DNA from: Allosalinactinospora lopnorensis
Lineage (GTDB): Bacteria; Actinomycetota; Actinomycetes; Streptosporangiales; Streptosporangiaceae
Assembly (NCBI RefSeq): GCF_000981225.1
Contig: NZ_LAJC01000010.1
Coordinates: 38,487 to 102,486, forward strand
DNA length: 64,000 bases
Reading direction: 5' to 3'
Shown: one piece after another, positions 1 to 9,939 of the stretch
Layout: each line of letters starts with the position of its first letter
Position numbering within the stretch: position 1 is the first letter of the stretch
Program-made: the position numbers and the translations under genes
Notes under the pieces: model-generated
What the model was told of the DNA's origin: nothing
Databases searched by the model: none
The model's input: the letters and a program-made list of their open reading frames with translations, nothing else

Positions 1-1
1 G

Positions 2-775
2 GAAGGCGGCGCCTCCACGTGGCGCGACCCGCGCGAGGACGACCAGCTCCCTGATGTCTACATAGCGATGGGCCAGACCGCCGAGAACGTCGTCCAGATG
101 CGCGGACTCTCCCGGGAGCGCCAGGACGAGTTCGGCGTCCGCTCGCAGAACCTCGCCGAGAAGTCCACGGACAACGGCTTCTGGGAGCGCGAGATCGCCC
201 CGGTCACCCTGCCGGACGGCTCGGTGGCCGGCTCCGACGACGGCCCGCGCCGGGGCACCACCTACGAGAAGGTTTCCCAGCTCCAGCCGGTGTTCCGGCC
301 CGACGGCACGGTGACCGCGGGCAACTGCTGCCCCCTGAACGACGGCGCCGCCGCCGTGGTGATCATGAGCGACACCAAGGCCGCCGAACTGGGGATCACC
401 CCGCTGGCCCGGATCGTCTCGACCGGTGTCAGCGCCCTCTCTCCGGAGATCATGGGGCTCGGTCCGGTCGAGGCCTCGCGTCGGGCGCTGACCCGCGCGA
501 ACATGGCCATCAGCGACATCGACCTGGTGGAGATCAACGAGGCGTTCGCCGCGCAGGTGCTGCCCTCGGCCGACGACATCGGCATTGACATCGAGAACCA
601 GCTCAACGTCAACGGCGGCGCGATCGCGGTCGGCCATCCCTTCGGCATGACCGGCGCCCGCATCACCACCACGCTCCTCAACGGCCTGCAGTTCCACGAC
701 AAGACCTACGGCCTGGAGACCATGTGTGTCGGTGGAGGACAGGGAATGGCCGCGATCTTCGAGCGGTTGAGTTGA
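2..775 (+). CDS. Thiolase (acetyl-CoA acetyltransferase family), 5'-truncated by window edge
   Basis: C-terminal two thirds of a thiolase, which makes or cleaves beta-ketoacyl-CoA. The reading frame is open from base 2, so the gene begins outside the window. Visible motifs are NEAFAAQVLP, the NVNGGAIAVGHPFG loop carrying the active-site His, and CVGGGQGMAAIF carrying the acid/base Cys near the C-terminus. The nucleophilic Cys of the N-terminal half is not in view. Thiolases of this type serve fatty-acid oxidation or acetoacetyl-CoA formation; no partner (FadB-like) gene is visible to choose between them. The last residues, FERLS, are a normal thiolase end, so the 3' end is intact. Confidence 0.93.
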   Translation, partial: EGGASTWRDPREDDQLPDVYIAMGQTAENVVQMRGLSRERQDEFGVRSQNLAEKSTDNGFWEREIAPVTLPDGSVAGSDDGPRRGTTYEKVSQLQPVFRPDGTVTAGNCCPLNDGAAAVVIMSDTKAAELGITPLARIVSTGVSALSPEIMGLGPVEASRRALTRANMAISDIDLVEINEAFAAQVLPSADDIGIDIENQLNVNGGAIAVGHPFGMTGARITTTLLNGLQFHDKTYGLETMCVGGGQGMAAIFERLS

Positions 776-1000
776 GCCGCGGTGGAGGTTGGGAAGCCCA
801 AGGCGAAGAGGACGGCCAGGGTGCCCGCCTCGGATACACGGCGGCGTCCCCGAAGCGGCGCGGGGAGGCGAACGGCAGGTTAAGCGGGGCACACCCCCTG
901 ATCAACGGGGCGTAACGTAAAAGGTCATCGCAAGGGCTTGTCCGAACCGTGATCCTGGTGCAAGGTCGCAGGTAAGTGCCATTTATTCTCGGAGGTGCCC

Positions 1001-1246
1001 ATGTCGGTAGCCCACTCGCCGGAGACCCACGCGCTGCTTCTCGCCCGCATCCCGTCTGTCACAGGCCGCGACCTCCACGAGTGGTTCGACCAGCTTGAAA
1101 AGGGACCAGGGCTGACCCGTTGCTCAGAGCGTACGAACTGGTTGGCGGATGAGCACGGTATCAGCCACGGATACGCACAGGCCATTGTCCAGGAATACGA
1201 CCGGCGCCGCCGCAACCGTTCGATTGTTCCGCCCCAGCGCCGCTGA
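1001..1246 (+). CDS. DUF4287-type small protein
   Basis: 81-residue soluble protein resembling the DUF4287 family of actinobacteria. The core has 'HEWFDQLEKGPGLTRCSERTNW' character, followed by LADEHGISHGYAQAIVQEYDRRR. Function is unknown. The ATG at 1001 is chosen because GGAGG at 991-995 lies 5 nt upstream; an in-frame GTG at 995 overlaps that ribosome site and is unlikely. It stands alone, with a strong hairpin 55 bp downstream separating it from the convergent Bax-inhibitor gene. Confidence 0.8.
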   Translation: MSVAHSPETHALLLARIPSVTGRDLHEWFDQLEKGPGLTRCSERTNWLADEHGISHGYAQAIVQEYDRRRRNRSIVPPQRR

Positions 1247-1300
1247 GCGCTGATCCGGTCACGCTGGGGCCACCGGTCCCGCAGCACCCGTACCAGAAGG

Positions 1301-1338
1301 CGTTCGCCTCGCCCGGAGCATCCCGGGCGAGGCGAACG
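1301..1338. terminator. Bidirectional hairpin terminator
   Basis: Perfect 16-bp inverted repeat (1301-1316 with 1323-1338, 6-nt loop) followed by TTTGTGTG on the plus strand. It lies between the convergent DUF4287 and Bax-inhibitor genes and can serve both. Confidence 0.8.
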
Positions 1339-1357
1339 TTTGTGTGAGGGGCGGCCG

Positions 1358-2218
1358 CTACTCGCCGCCGAAGATCGCCTGGAGCATCCAGAGAAGCCGG
1401 ATGATCTCGATGTACAGCCAGACCAGCGAGACGGTCAGGCCGAATGCGAACTGCCAGGCCATCCTGTTCGGAACACCGGCGGCGATGCCGTCCTCGATGC
1501 CCCTGAACTCGATGGCCAACGTGGCGCAGGCGATCACGATCAGCACCAGGGTGACGATCACGCCGAGCATGGACGGCTCGCGCAGGCCCAGGCCGCCCGG
1601 GATGAAGAAGCTCAGCAGCAGGTTGGCCAGGATCAGCACGAGCGCCGCGACGAGGGCGCCCATGACGACCTTGACGAAGGTGTTGGTCACCCGGATCACG
1701 CGGGTCTTGTACAGCGTGAGCATCGTGGCGAACGCGAACACCGTGCCGAAGACCGCGGGGGTCACGAGGCCGCCGGCCTCCGCACCCGCCATCATCTCGA
1801 AGAGCCGGCTGATGCCGCCGACGAAGAGCCCTTCGAGCGCCGCGTAGACCAGGATCAGCACCGGGTTGGTCGACTGCTTGAACCCGATGATCAGCCCCAG
1901 GACCAGGCCGCCGATCATGCCGCCGAAGGTGAGGAGCATCCCCAGGCCGGGGTTGAGGGGGTCGAAGAGGAGGAAGGACACCACCGCGGTCAGGATGACC
2001 ATGCCGATGGTCATCCCGGTGCGCATGACGACGTCGTCGATCGTCATGGGCCGCGAGGCCTCGTCGACACCGCCCGGGTACCCCTGCTGGGGGTACTGGC
2101 CGTACGGCTGCTGGGAGTGGCCGCCCTGACCGTACGGCGCTTGATACGGCTGGCCGTACCCTGGCTGGCCGGACTGCATCGCCCGCTTCAGCACGGGGTT
2201 CGAACTCGTCATCCGCAT
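1358..2218 (-). CDS. Bax inhibitor-1/YccA family membrane protein
   Basis: 286-residue integral membrane protein of the BI-1 (TMBIM) family, proposed to act as pH-sensitive calcium leak channels or in membrane protein quality control; the bacterial role is poorly defined. Residues 1 to about 60 form a cytosolic tail rich in Gly, Gln, Tyr and Pro (repeated GYGQPY-like units). Seven hydrophobic segments follow, and the end has the family-typical WLYIEIIRLLWML segment. Start: ATG at 2218 (MRMTSSNPV); the ATG at 2212 is an alternative. It is preceded by proline dehydrogenase on the same strand with a 130-bp gap, so it may have its own promoter. Confidence 0.9.
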   Translation of the reverse strand: MRMTSSNPVLKRAMQSGQPGYGQPYQAPYGQGGHSQQPYGQYPQQGYPGGVDEASRPMTIDDVVMRTGMTIGMVILTAVVSFLLFDPLNPGLGMLLTFGGMIGGLVLGLIIGFKQSTNPVLILVYAALEGLFVGGISRLFEMMAGAEAGGLVTPAVFGTVFAFATMLTLYKTRVIRVTNTFVKVVMGALVAALVLILANLLLSFFIPGGLGLREPSMLGVIVTLVLIVIACATLAIEFRGIEDGIAAGVPNRMAWQFAFGLTVSLVWLYIEIIRLLWMLQAIFGGE

Positions 2219-2348
2219 GTCTTCGCAAGCCTTTCGGGGGTGAATTTGCTGCCGCCAAAGTAACGCACCATACGCCGCCGGGGTTCCCGTGACACGGTCA
2301 CGTGTCCGACACATCACAGGACGCTCCGCATGTCCGGCCCCGTGCGGG

Positions 2349-3274
2349 TCAGCCGCGGCTCAGCACCGACCGGGCGAAGAAGGCGACGTTGGCCGGACGC
2401 TCGGCGAGGCGCCGCATGAAGTACCCGTACCACTCGTCGCCGTAGGGCACGTAGACGCGCATCCGGTTGCCCTCGCCGGCGATCCGGACCTGCTCGAAGT
2501 CCCGGATGCCGTAGAGCATCTGGTACTCGTAGCCGTCGGCCGGGCGGCCGGCGTCCGCGGCGAGCCGCCCGGCGATGGCGACCATGCGGGGATCGTGCGA
2601 GGCGATCATCGGGTACCCGTCGCCGGCCATGAGGATCTTCATGCAGCGCACGTAGGAGCGGTCCACCTCCGCCTTGTCCCGGTAGGCCACGGACGCCGGT
2701 TCGTCGTAGGCCCCCTTGCACAACCGGACGCGCGAGCCTCGTGACTGAGGTCGCGGCAGTCGGCCTCGGTCCGGTGCAGATACGCCTGCAGCACGGCACC
2801 GACCGAGGGGAAGTCGGCGCGCAGCTCGCGCAGAATGGACAGCGTGGAGTCGGTGGTGGTGTGGTCCTCCATGTCGAGGGTGACCGTGGTGCCGACCCTC
2901 CCGGCCGCCGCGCAGATGCGCCGGGCGTTCTCCAGGGCGATCCTCTCCCCGTCGGCCGGCAGGAACTGGCCGACCGCGGACAGCTTCACCGAGACCTCGG
3001 CCCGGGCGCCCAGCCCGGCCCGGCCCAGTTCCGCCAGCAGGCGGGTGTAGGCCGCGACGGTGGCCTCGGCCTGCGCGACTTCGGTGACGTCCTCACCCAG
3101 ATGGTCCAGGGTGACGTAGCGGTCTCCGGCGAGCCTTTCGACCACGGGCAACGCCTGCTCCAGGGTCGATCCGGCGACGAACCGCGATACGAGGCCCCGG
3201 GTCACGGGGGCGCGCTCAACGGCGGTCCGGCAGGCGGTGGAGCGCGCCGCGATCAGAAATGGCGTACGGAGCAT
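2349..3274 (-). CDS. Proline dehydrogenase (monofunctional), frameshifted in this sequence
   Basis: FAD enzyme oxidising L-proline to 1-pyrroline-5-carboxylate, first step of proline use. The N-terminal part from MLRTPFLIAARS (ATG 3274, AGG ribosome site 7 nt upstream) runs to about 2737. The rest (LCKGAYDEP, the family's CKGAY motif, then FEQVRIAGEGNRMRVYVPYG and FFARS) is in another frame. Adding one G near 2737 turns GAGGCTCG into GAGGGCTCG, restoring E-G-S-R-V-R-L-C-K-G and a 308-residue protein, the normal length for the single-domain actinobacterial enzyme. It is second in an operon behind P5C dehydrogenase. I interpret the break as a sequence error (see findings); a true pseudogene is possible. 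Confidence 0.9.
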
Positions 3275-3306
3275 GCTGAACCTCGTTCTGTGTTGTCCGC
3301 CGGCGA

Positions 3307-3337
3307 GCGGCCCCGGGCCTTGTGGGCCCGGGGCCGC
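3307..3337. terminator. Intercistronic GC hairpin between P5CDH and proline dehydrogenase
   Basis: Perfect 13-bp stem (3307-3319 with 3325-3337, 5-nt loop) inside the 85-bp gap of the operon. No T-run follows in the direction of transcription. It could be a partial terminator lowering proline dehydrogenase output relative to P5C dehydrogenase, or an RNA-stabilising stem. Confidence 0.55.
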
Positions 3338-3359
3338 AGGAGGATCCGTACTCCCCGGC

Positions 3360-4984
<1,625 letters not shown>

Positions 4985-5097
4985 GGGCACCTCCGTCGAG
5001 AAATCGTTGTGGAACCGGACAAACGCTAAAGACGCCGCCCGCGGGATACTTTGTGGTGACGGCCACTCTTCGGCGCCGCCGGTTGGCCGATGGGACA

Positions 5098-6795
5098 ATG
5101 TGGATGGATATGAGCACCGAAACCGATCGCTCCGGCGACAGCGCCGACGGTGTGCCGCTGCGCCGGCTTCTGCTCGCTGTGGGCGATCCGCTCATGGACG
5201 TGCTCACCGCGCCGGCGGGCCTGGAGGCCCGGGTCGGCAACGTTGTGATCCTCGACCCGGAGGACGAGAACGAGGCGTTCGCGGGAGACCTGGTACTGCT
5301 CATAGGCGCGCGCGGGGCGGCGGCGCGCCATCTGGTCCGTTCAGCGGGGTTGCGCGGGGCGACCGCGGTCGCGGTGAAGGTGAGCGCGGCGACCCGCGCC
5401 GAGGAGCCGGGCGGCGAGGCCGAGCTGCTGCGGACAACCGCGCGGGAGGCCGGTATCGCGCTCCTGGCGGTCCGTCCTGACGTGCGCTGGGACCAGTTGC
5501 AGTCGCTGTGCCGGAGCGTCGTCGAGGACACCCGGCTGGTCAGCGAGGCTGACCTGGGCGACTCCGCCGGCGACCTGTTCTCGCTGGCGCAGTCGATCTC
5601 CACTCTCACCGGCGGCCTGGTCTCCATCGAGGACGCGGCCAGCCGGGTGCTCGCCTACACCAGCGGTGAGGAAGGCGACGAACTCCGGCGGCTGTCGATC
5701 CTGGGGCGCCAGGGACCGGAGCAGTACCTGGCGCTGCTCCGCAAGTGGGGCGTCTTCTCCCGGTTGCGCTCCGGCGACGAGGTCGTGCACATCGACGAGC
5801 ATCCGGAGTTGGGCATCCGGCGGCGCCTGGCGGTAGGCGTGCGCGCCGGTTCGCAGCCGCTGGGAACGATCTGGGTGCAGGAGGGGTCCCACCCGCTGGC
5901 CGGGCAGGCGGAGGAGGCACTGCTGGGCGCCGCCCGGATAACCGCCCTGCACATGGTGCGGCACCGCACCGAGGTGAGCGCCGGACTGCGACTGCGCGAG
6001 GACCTGCTGGCCGGACTGCTGGAGGGCCGGATCGATGCCGCCGCCCTCTCCGACAGCATCGAGGTGACCCCCGAACGGACCGCGTTGGTCGTGGCGTTCG
6101 CCCTGGCCGCACCCGGCGGCGAGGACCGCGATCACCGGCCGGAACCCGGCGGTGAGGACCGTTCCGGGCGGGAGCTGAAGCGCCGTCGGATGATCGACCT
6201 CATCTCGGTGCACGCCGCCGCCTACCGGCACACCGCGCTGGTGACGGCACTGGGCGGCCGCGTCTACGTGCTCCTGCCCGACATCGCCCCCCGGGCGGAG
6301 TCGTCCGTGCTCGCGCTGACCCGCAAGACCGTCCGGGCGGCGCGCGGGATGTTCGGTGTCTCGGTGCAGGGAGCCGTGGGCTCACCGGTGGGCGCACTTC
6401 CCGACATCCCCTGGTCCCGCACCGAGGCCGACCGGGTCCTCGACGCGATGGGGCGCGACCTGGCGATGGACGTCGCCACGATCTCCGAGGTGCGAGCGAG
6501 GGTACTGATCAGCGAGACGCTCGCGCACATGCGGGAGAGCCCCGCGCTTCGCGACCCCCGCATCGACCGGCTGATAGAGCACGACACCGGTTCCGGATCG
6601 GACCTCGTACCCTCGCTGCTGGCCTACCTCGAGGACTTCGGCGACGTCCGCCGGACAGCGGGCAGGCTGCACATCCACCCGAACACGCTGCGCTACCGGC
6701 TGCGCCGTGCGGAATCCGTGAGCGGGCTCGACCTCTCCGACCCTAACGAGCGGCTCTTCACCCACCTGCAACTGCTGATGGAGCAGGGGCGCTGA
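5098..6795 (+). CDS. PucR-family transcriptional regulator, likely activator of proline catabolism
   Basis: 565-residue regulator with a GAF-like/CdaR-type sensor region in the middle (YTSGEEGDE..., about residues 150-290) and a C-terminal PucR helix-turn-helix: DVRRTAGRLHIHPNTLRYRL, about residues 510-550. It is divergent from the proline operon with 113 bp between starts. In Corynebacterium glutamicum the PucR-type PutR activates putA, so the same role here is a well-founded inference. Start is uncertain: ATG 5098 or ATG 5110 (MSTETDRSG); neither has a strong ribosome site. Confidence 0.88.
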   Translation: MWMDMSTETDRSGDSADGVPLRRLLLAVGDPLMDVLTAPAGLEARVGNVVILDPEDENEAFAGDLVLLIGARGAAARHLVRSAGLRGATAVAVKVSAATRAEEPGGEAELLRTTAREAGIALLAVRPDVRWDQLQSLCRSVVEDTRLVSEADLGDSAGDLFSLAQSISTLTGGLVSIEDAASRVLAYTSGEEGDELRRLSILGRQGPEQYLALLRKWGVFSRLRSGDEVVHIDEHPELGIRRRLAVGVRAGSQPLGTIWVQEGSHPLAGQAEEALLGAARITALHMVRHRTEVSAGLRLREDLLAGLLEGRIDAAALSDSIEVTPERTALVVAFALAAPGGEDRDHRPEPGGEDRSGRELKRRRMIDLISVHAAAYRHTALVTALGGRVYVLLPDIAPRAESSVLALTRKTVRAARGMFGVSVQGAVGSPVGALPDIPWSRTEADRVLDAMGRDLAMDVATISEVRARVLISETLAHMRESPALRDPRIDRLIEHDTGSGSDLVPSLLAYLEDFGDVRRTAGRLHIHPNTLRYRLRRAESVSGLDLSDPNERLFTHLQLLMEQGR

Positions 6796-7000
6796 TGTAC
6801 TTGGCCGTGGCGTTGGTGTCAGTCGGGTGATGGGTGGCCGACCGCCGACCCCCTCACTCCGTCGGCGTCTGGCCTCGGTCCGCTACCCGAACGCCGCGGA
6901 TGGACGCCGGCGGCACCGAAAGCACCGAATGGAGTCTACCAGCGGCGATGCCGTGTACCACCGCTTGTGAAGGGGGTGCTTGCGCCGACGCCGCCCCGAA

Positions 7001-7077
7001 TGGTGCCCCCGGTCGGACTCGAACCGACACTTGTGACCCTTTTAGGGGGCCTGCCTCTTCCATTGGGCTACGAGGGC
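7001..7077 (-). tRNA. Class-I tRNA-like gene with atypical anticodon loop
   Basis: Minus-strand 77-nt cloverleaf. The acceptor GCCCTCG (7077-7071) pairs with CGGGGGC; then T8-A9, a D-arm GCCC/AGGC, anticodon stem GGCCC/GGGTC, T-arm GTCGG-TTCGAGT-CCGAC, discriminator A and an encoded CCA (7003-7001). Counting from conserved positions, the anticodon loop is CCTAAAA (7046-7040), giving anticodon UAA, nominally leucine. However position 33 is C instead of the near-universal U, the variable region is 6 nt, and a leucine tRNA should be class II with a long variable arm. The identity is therefore undetermined. A base error inside the anticodon arm is possible. Confidence 0.6.
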
Positions 7078-7140
7078 GGCACCATCATACCGGCCAGTGG
7101 CGATTTCGCCGATTTCGCAACGGTTCGGACCCTCGTAGCG

Positions 7141-7170
7141 GCGGCCGGTCCCGGTACCGGGACCGGCCGC
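7141..7170. terminator. Perfect 30-bp palindrome, terminator of ndh
   Basis: Loop-less 30-bp perfect palindrome centred on CCGGTACCGG, 35 bp past the ndh stop codon. Same architecture and same centre as the palindrome behind prs (29241-29272). Confidence 0.7.
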
Positions 7171-7205
7171 TCGGCGGTGTCTCCTCGTGGTGTCCACCTG
7201 CCGGT

Positions 7206-8582
7206 TCAGCTCACCCTGCGCAGCCGGCCGTCCTGCACCGTGACCGTGCTGGCCTCCTCGAACGCCTGGCGCGGTTCCCCCATCTCCGGCAGCGCCGCGA
7301 AATCGCGGCGCAGGAAGAGGCCCAGCGTCCAGTCGGCGAGGACACGCATCTTCCGGTTGAAGGTGGGGACGGCGAACAGGTGGTAGGCGCGGTGCGCGTA
7401 CCAGGCGAGCCGGCCGGTCAGCTTGATCTTCCCGAACAGTTGGGCCGCGCCCTTGTGCAGGCCGAGACCGGCCACCGCCCCGAGGTTCCGGTGCTTGTAG
7501 CCCACCAGGTCCTTGCCGCGCAGGGCGGCGATGACGTTGTCCGCCAGGACCGGGGCCTGGCGGACGGCGTTCTGCGCGTTCGGCGGGTAGAAGCCGCCGT
7601 GGCCGTCGGGCACCTGCGCGTTGTCGCCGCCGGCGAAGGCGTTCTCGACTCCGTTGAGGGTCAGGTACTCGCTGGTGTCGAGGTGCCCCTTCGGGCCGAG
7701 TGGCAGGTCGCTGGCCTGCACGACCGGGTTGGGCTTGACACCGGCGGTCCACACCAGTGTCCCGGCCTCGAACGAGGTGCCGTCGCTGAGCTTGATGCGC
7801 TGGTCGACAGCCGACTCCAGGAAGGTGGAGAGGCGGACGTCGATCCCCCGCTGCCGGAGCTGGTTCAGCGCCTTGCCGCCGACGTCCTCGCCGACCTCGG
7901 GAAGGATCTTGTCCGCGGCCTCGATCAGGTAGAAGCGCAGATCGTCGATGCCGATCGAGGAGTAGATCCGGGTGGCGTCCCTGGCCAGGTCCTCCAACTC
8001 CGCGATCGCCTCGGCACCGGCGAACCCGCCGCCGACGAAGACGAAGTTCAGCGCCTTGCGCCGGACCTCGGGGTCGTCGGTCGAGTCGGCGATGTTGAGC
8101 TGTTCGAGAACGTGGTTGCGCAGGAACGCCGCCTCTTCGACGGTCTTGATGCCGATGCCCCACTCGGCGAGGCCGGGGATGGGCAGGGTGCGTGAGACCG
8201 CGCCGGCGGCCATGACGAGGTAGTCGTAGTCGATGTCGCGCGGCTCGCCGACGGCCGGCTCGAACCCGACCCTGCGTTCGGCGTGGTCGATCCGGACCAC
8301 CCGCCCGGTGAGGACACGCGTGCGCCTGAAGACCTTGCGCAACGGGACGACGACGTTGCGGGGGTTGATGCTGCCGGCCGCCGTCTCCGGGAGGAACGGC
8401 TGGTAGGTCATGTAGGAGTTCGGGTCGACGACGGTGATGCGGGCCTCGCCCGGGCCCAGCTTCTTCTCCAGCCGCAGAGCTGTGTACATCCCGAGGTACC
8501 CGCCACCGACGATGAGGACGTGCGGAATCTCCGCTTGGTCGCCCCCGCCGTGCACCAGTCGGTAGTTCCTGCTCTCGGTCAT
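7206..8582 (-). CDS. ndh: Type II NADH dehydrogenase (NDH-2)
   Basis: 458-residue single-subunit NADH:menaquinone oxidoreductase, a non-proton-pumping membrane-peripheral flavoprotein feeding the respiratory chain. The N-terminal FAD-binding fold is VLIVGGGYLGMYTALRLEKK. The second nucleotide-binding fold contains LNFVFVGGGFAGAEAIAEL. FAGGDNAQVPD is the FAD-pyrophosphate motif. The start ATG 8582 (MTESRNYRL) has GCGGA 7-8 nt upstream; a longer form from an ATG at 8660 is less likely. The 360-bp upstream region carries two Rex-like operators, which fits NADH/NAD+ control. Confidence 0.93.
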   Translation of the reverse strand: MTESRNYRLVHGGGDQAEIPHVLIVGGGYLGMYTALRLEKKLGPGEARITVVDPNSYMTYQPFLPETAAGSINPRNVVVPLRKVFRRTRVLTGRVVRIDHAERRVGFEPAVGEPRDIDYDYLVMAAGAVSRTLPIPGLAEWGIGIKTVEEAAFLRNHVLEQLNIADSTDDPEVRRKALNFVFVGGGFAGAEAIAELEDLARDATRIYSSIGIDDLRFYLIEAADKILPEVGEDVGGKALNQLRQRGIDVRLSTFLESAVDQRIKLSDGTSFEAGTLVWTAGVKPNPVVQASDLPLGPKGHLDTSEYLTLNGVENAFAGGDNAQVPDGHGGFYPPNAQNAVRQAPVLADNVIAALRGKDLVGYKHRNLGAVAGLGLHKGAAQLFGKIKLTGRLAWYAHRAYHLFAVPTFNRKMRVLADWTLGLFLRRDFAALPEMGEPRQAFEEASTVTVQDGRLRRVS

Positions 8583-8744
8583 CGTAAATCCGCCCTTGGG
8601 TCCCGTTTCGTGCTCCGCGCGGGAGCGACGAGAATCGGATAAGTCTTCGTTGACTGACATGTGTGCGCCGGCTTCCAGCGGAGAGGCTGCGCTCTCCTCC
8701 CGCGAATTCCCGCGAACGGCGAGAGCCCCCTCTCCGCCTCACGC

Positions 8745-8762
8745 TTGTGCATCCTTTCACAA
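8745..8762. promoter_or_regulatory. Rex-type operator, ndh-proximal
   Basis: TTGTGCATCCTTTCACAA matches the Rex consensus TTGTGAAnnnnTTCACAA with one mismatch. A TTGACA (minus strand, 8776-8771) lies just upstream, so the site would cover the spacer and -10 of the ndh promoter. Confidence 0.75.
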
Positions 8763-8848
8763 GCCTTCTATGTCAAACAAAGGACAGAAATGAACGGTTC
8801 GGATCACACGAAAACCGAGAGGGAGAGCGTCTCTCCACTTCACAGTGG

Positions 8849-8866
8849 TTGTGAAAGCTTTCACGA
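8849..8866. promoter_or_regulatory. Rex-type operator, ndh-distal
   Basis: TTGTGAAAGCTTTCACGA matches the Rex consensus except the penultimate base, with a perfect 14-bp palindromic core (8851-8864). It lies 104 bp upstream of the proximal site. TCACGAG is repeated 11 bp further on (8872-8878). Confidence 0.75.
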
Positions 8867-8943
8867 GCTTCTCACGAGGTGATGCGTCTCACCTGGCGCA
8901 GTAGGAGCCCGACGCACTTGGGTCAACGGCCGAGCACCCGGGG

Positions 8944-9939
8944 TTATTCCGGGAGCTGCTCCCCCAGGCACAGGCTCCACGCGAGTCCGTCCAGGATGTC
9001 GTGCTCACTCGCCACGAACTCGGCGGCTCCGCTGCGGGCCAGCACCCGGTCGAGAAGCAGGGCCCCCGCCCCGATGACGTCCACCCGCCCCGGATGCATC
9101 ACACCGATGGTCGCGCGCTGCTCGTGCGGCATCACCAGGAGCCGCTCGGCGATCTCGCGCACCCGGTCGGCGCAGACCCGCGTGTGGTGGATCCGCTCGG
9201 AGTCGTACTCGGGGAGGTCCAGGTCGATGCCCGCCACAGTGGTCGCGGTCCCCGCGACACAGACCACCGTCGCGGCCTCGGCCAGCGGAACCACGGTGGA
9301 GACCTCGTCCAGCGCGGCGTCGATATCGGCGGTCGCGGCGGCGACCTGCTCAGGAGTGGGCGGGTCCTCGGTGAGGTGCCGCTCGGTCAGCCGGACGCAC
9401 CCGATGTTCACCGAGCGCGCGGCGCGCACCGCGCCGGCCTCCTCCGGGTCGGCGTGGCCCAGCACGAACTCGGTGGATCCGCCTCCGATGTCCACCACGA
9501 GGTAGGGCCGCTCGAAGCCGTTCTCCTCCTCCGCCCCTTCCAGCTCCGCGGTGGCCCCGACGAAGGACAGCTCCGCCTCTTCACCGCCGCTGATGACCTC
9601 CGGCTCCACGCCGATGATGGAACGGACACCGCCGATGAACTCGTCGCGGTTGGCGACATCGCGGGTGGCGCTCGTGGCCACCATCCGGACCGACTCCGGG
9701 GACAGCTCGACCCCGTGCTCCCGCATGAGCTTCGCGTACTCCCGGAGCGCGGTGAACGTGCGCTCCAGCGCCTCAGGGGCGAACGCGCCGGTGCGGTCGA
9801 CATCCTGGCCGAGCCGCACCACCTCCATGCGCCGCTCGACGTCGACCAGCTGCACCTCGTCCTCGTCCAGCGAGATCACGCTGGAGATGAGCAGCCGGAT
9901 GGAGTTCGTGCCGCAGTCAACGGCCGCCACGGTGGTCAC
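8944..9939 (-). CDS. ppx: Ppx/GppA-family phosphatase (exopolyphosphatase)
   Basis: 331-residue member of the actin-like Ppx/GppA family hydrolysing polyphosphate and/or pppGpp. The motifs are AAVDCGTNSIRLLI (phosphate-1 loop), YLVVDIGGGSTEFVLG (phosphate-2) and VCVAGTATTVAG (adenosine-like loop). GTG 9939 is preferred because GAGGAA sits 8-9 nt upstream; a GTG at 9963 is the alternative. It overlaps the end of the DUF501 gene by 23 bp, implying translational coupling in the eno/ftsB-like/DUF501/ppx operon. Confidence 0.93.
   Translation of the reverse strand: MTTVAAVDCGTNSIRLLISSVISLDEDEVQLVDVERRMEVVRLGQDVDRTGAFAPEALERTFTALREYAKLMREHGVELSPESVRMVATSATRDVANRDEFIGGVRSIIGVEPEVISGGEEAELSFVGATAELEGAEEENGFERPYLVVDIGGGSTEFVLGHADPEEAGAVRAARSVNIGCVRLTERHLTEDPPTPEQVAAATADIDAALDEVSTVVPLAEAATVVCVAGTATTVAGIDLDLPEYDSERIHHTRVCADRVREIAERLLVMPHEQRATIGVMHPGRVDVIGAGALLLDRVLARSGAAEFVASEHDILDGLAWSLCLGEQLPE

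Noticed and set aside
1340..2263. Long plus-strand open frames across the Bax-inhibitor gene, and similar long open frames opposite cysN, rplY, ABC-F and others
   Set aside because: They mirror true genes; composition is Arg/Gly/His-rich or His/Asp-rich with no domain, a known effect of high GC content.
7001..7077. bldA-type leucine tRNA
   Set aside because: The body is class I with a 6-nt variable region, unlike the long-arm bldA tRNA, and position 33 is C.
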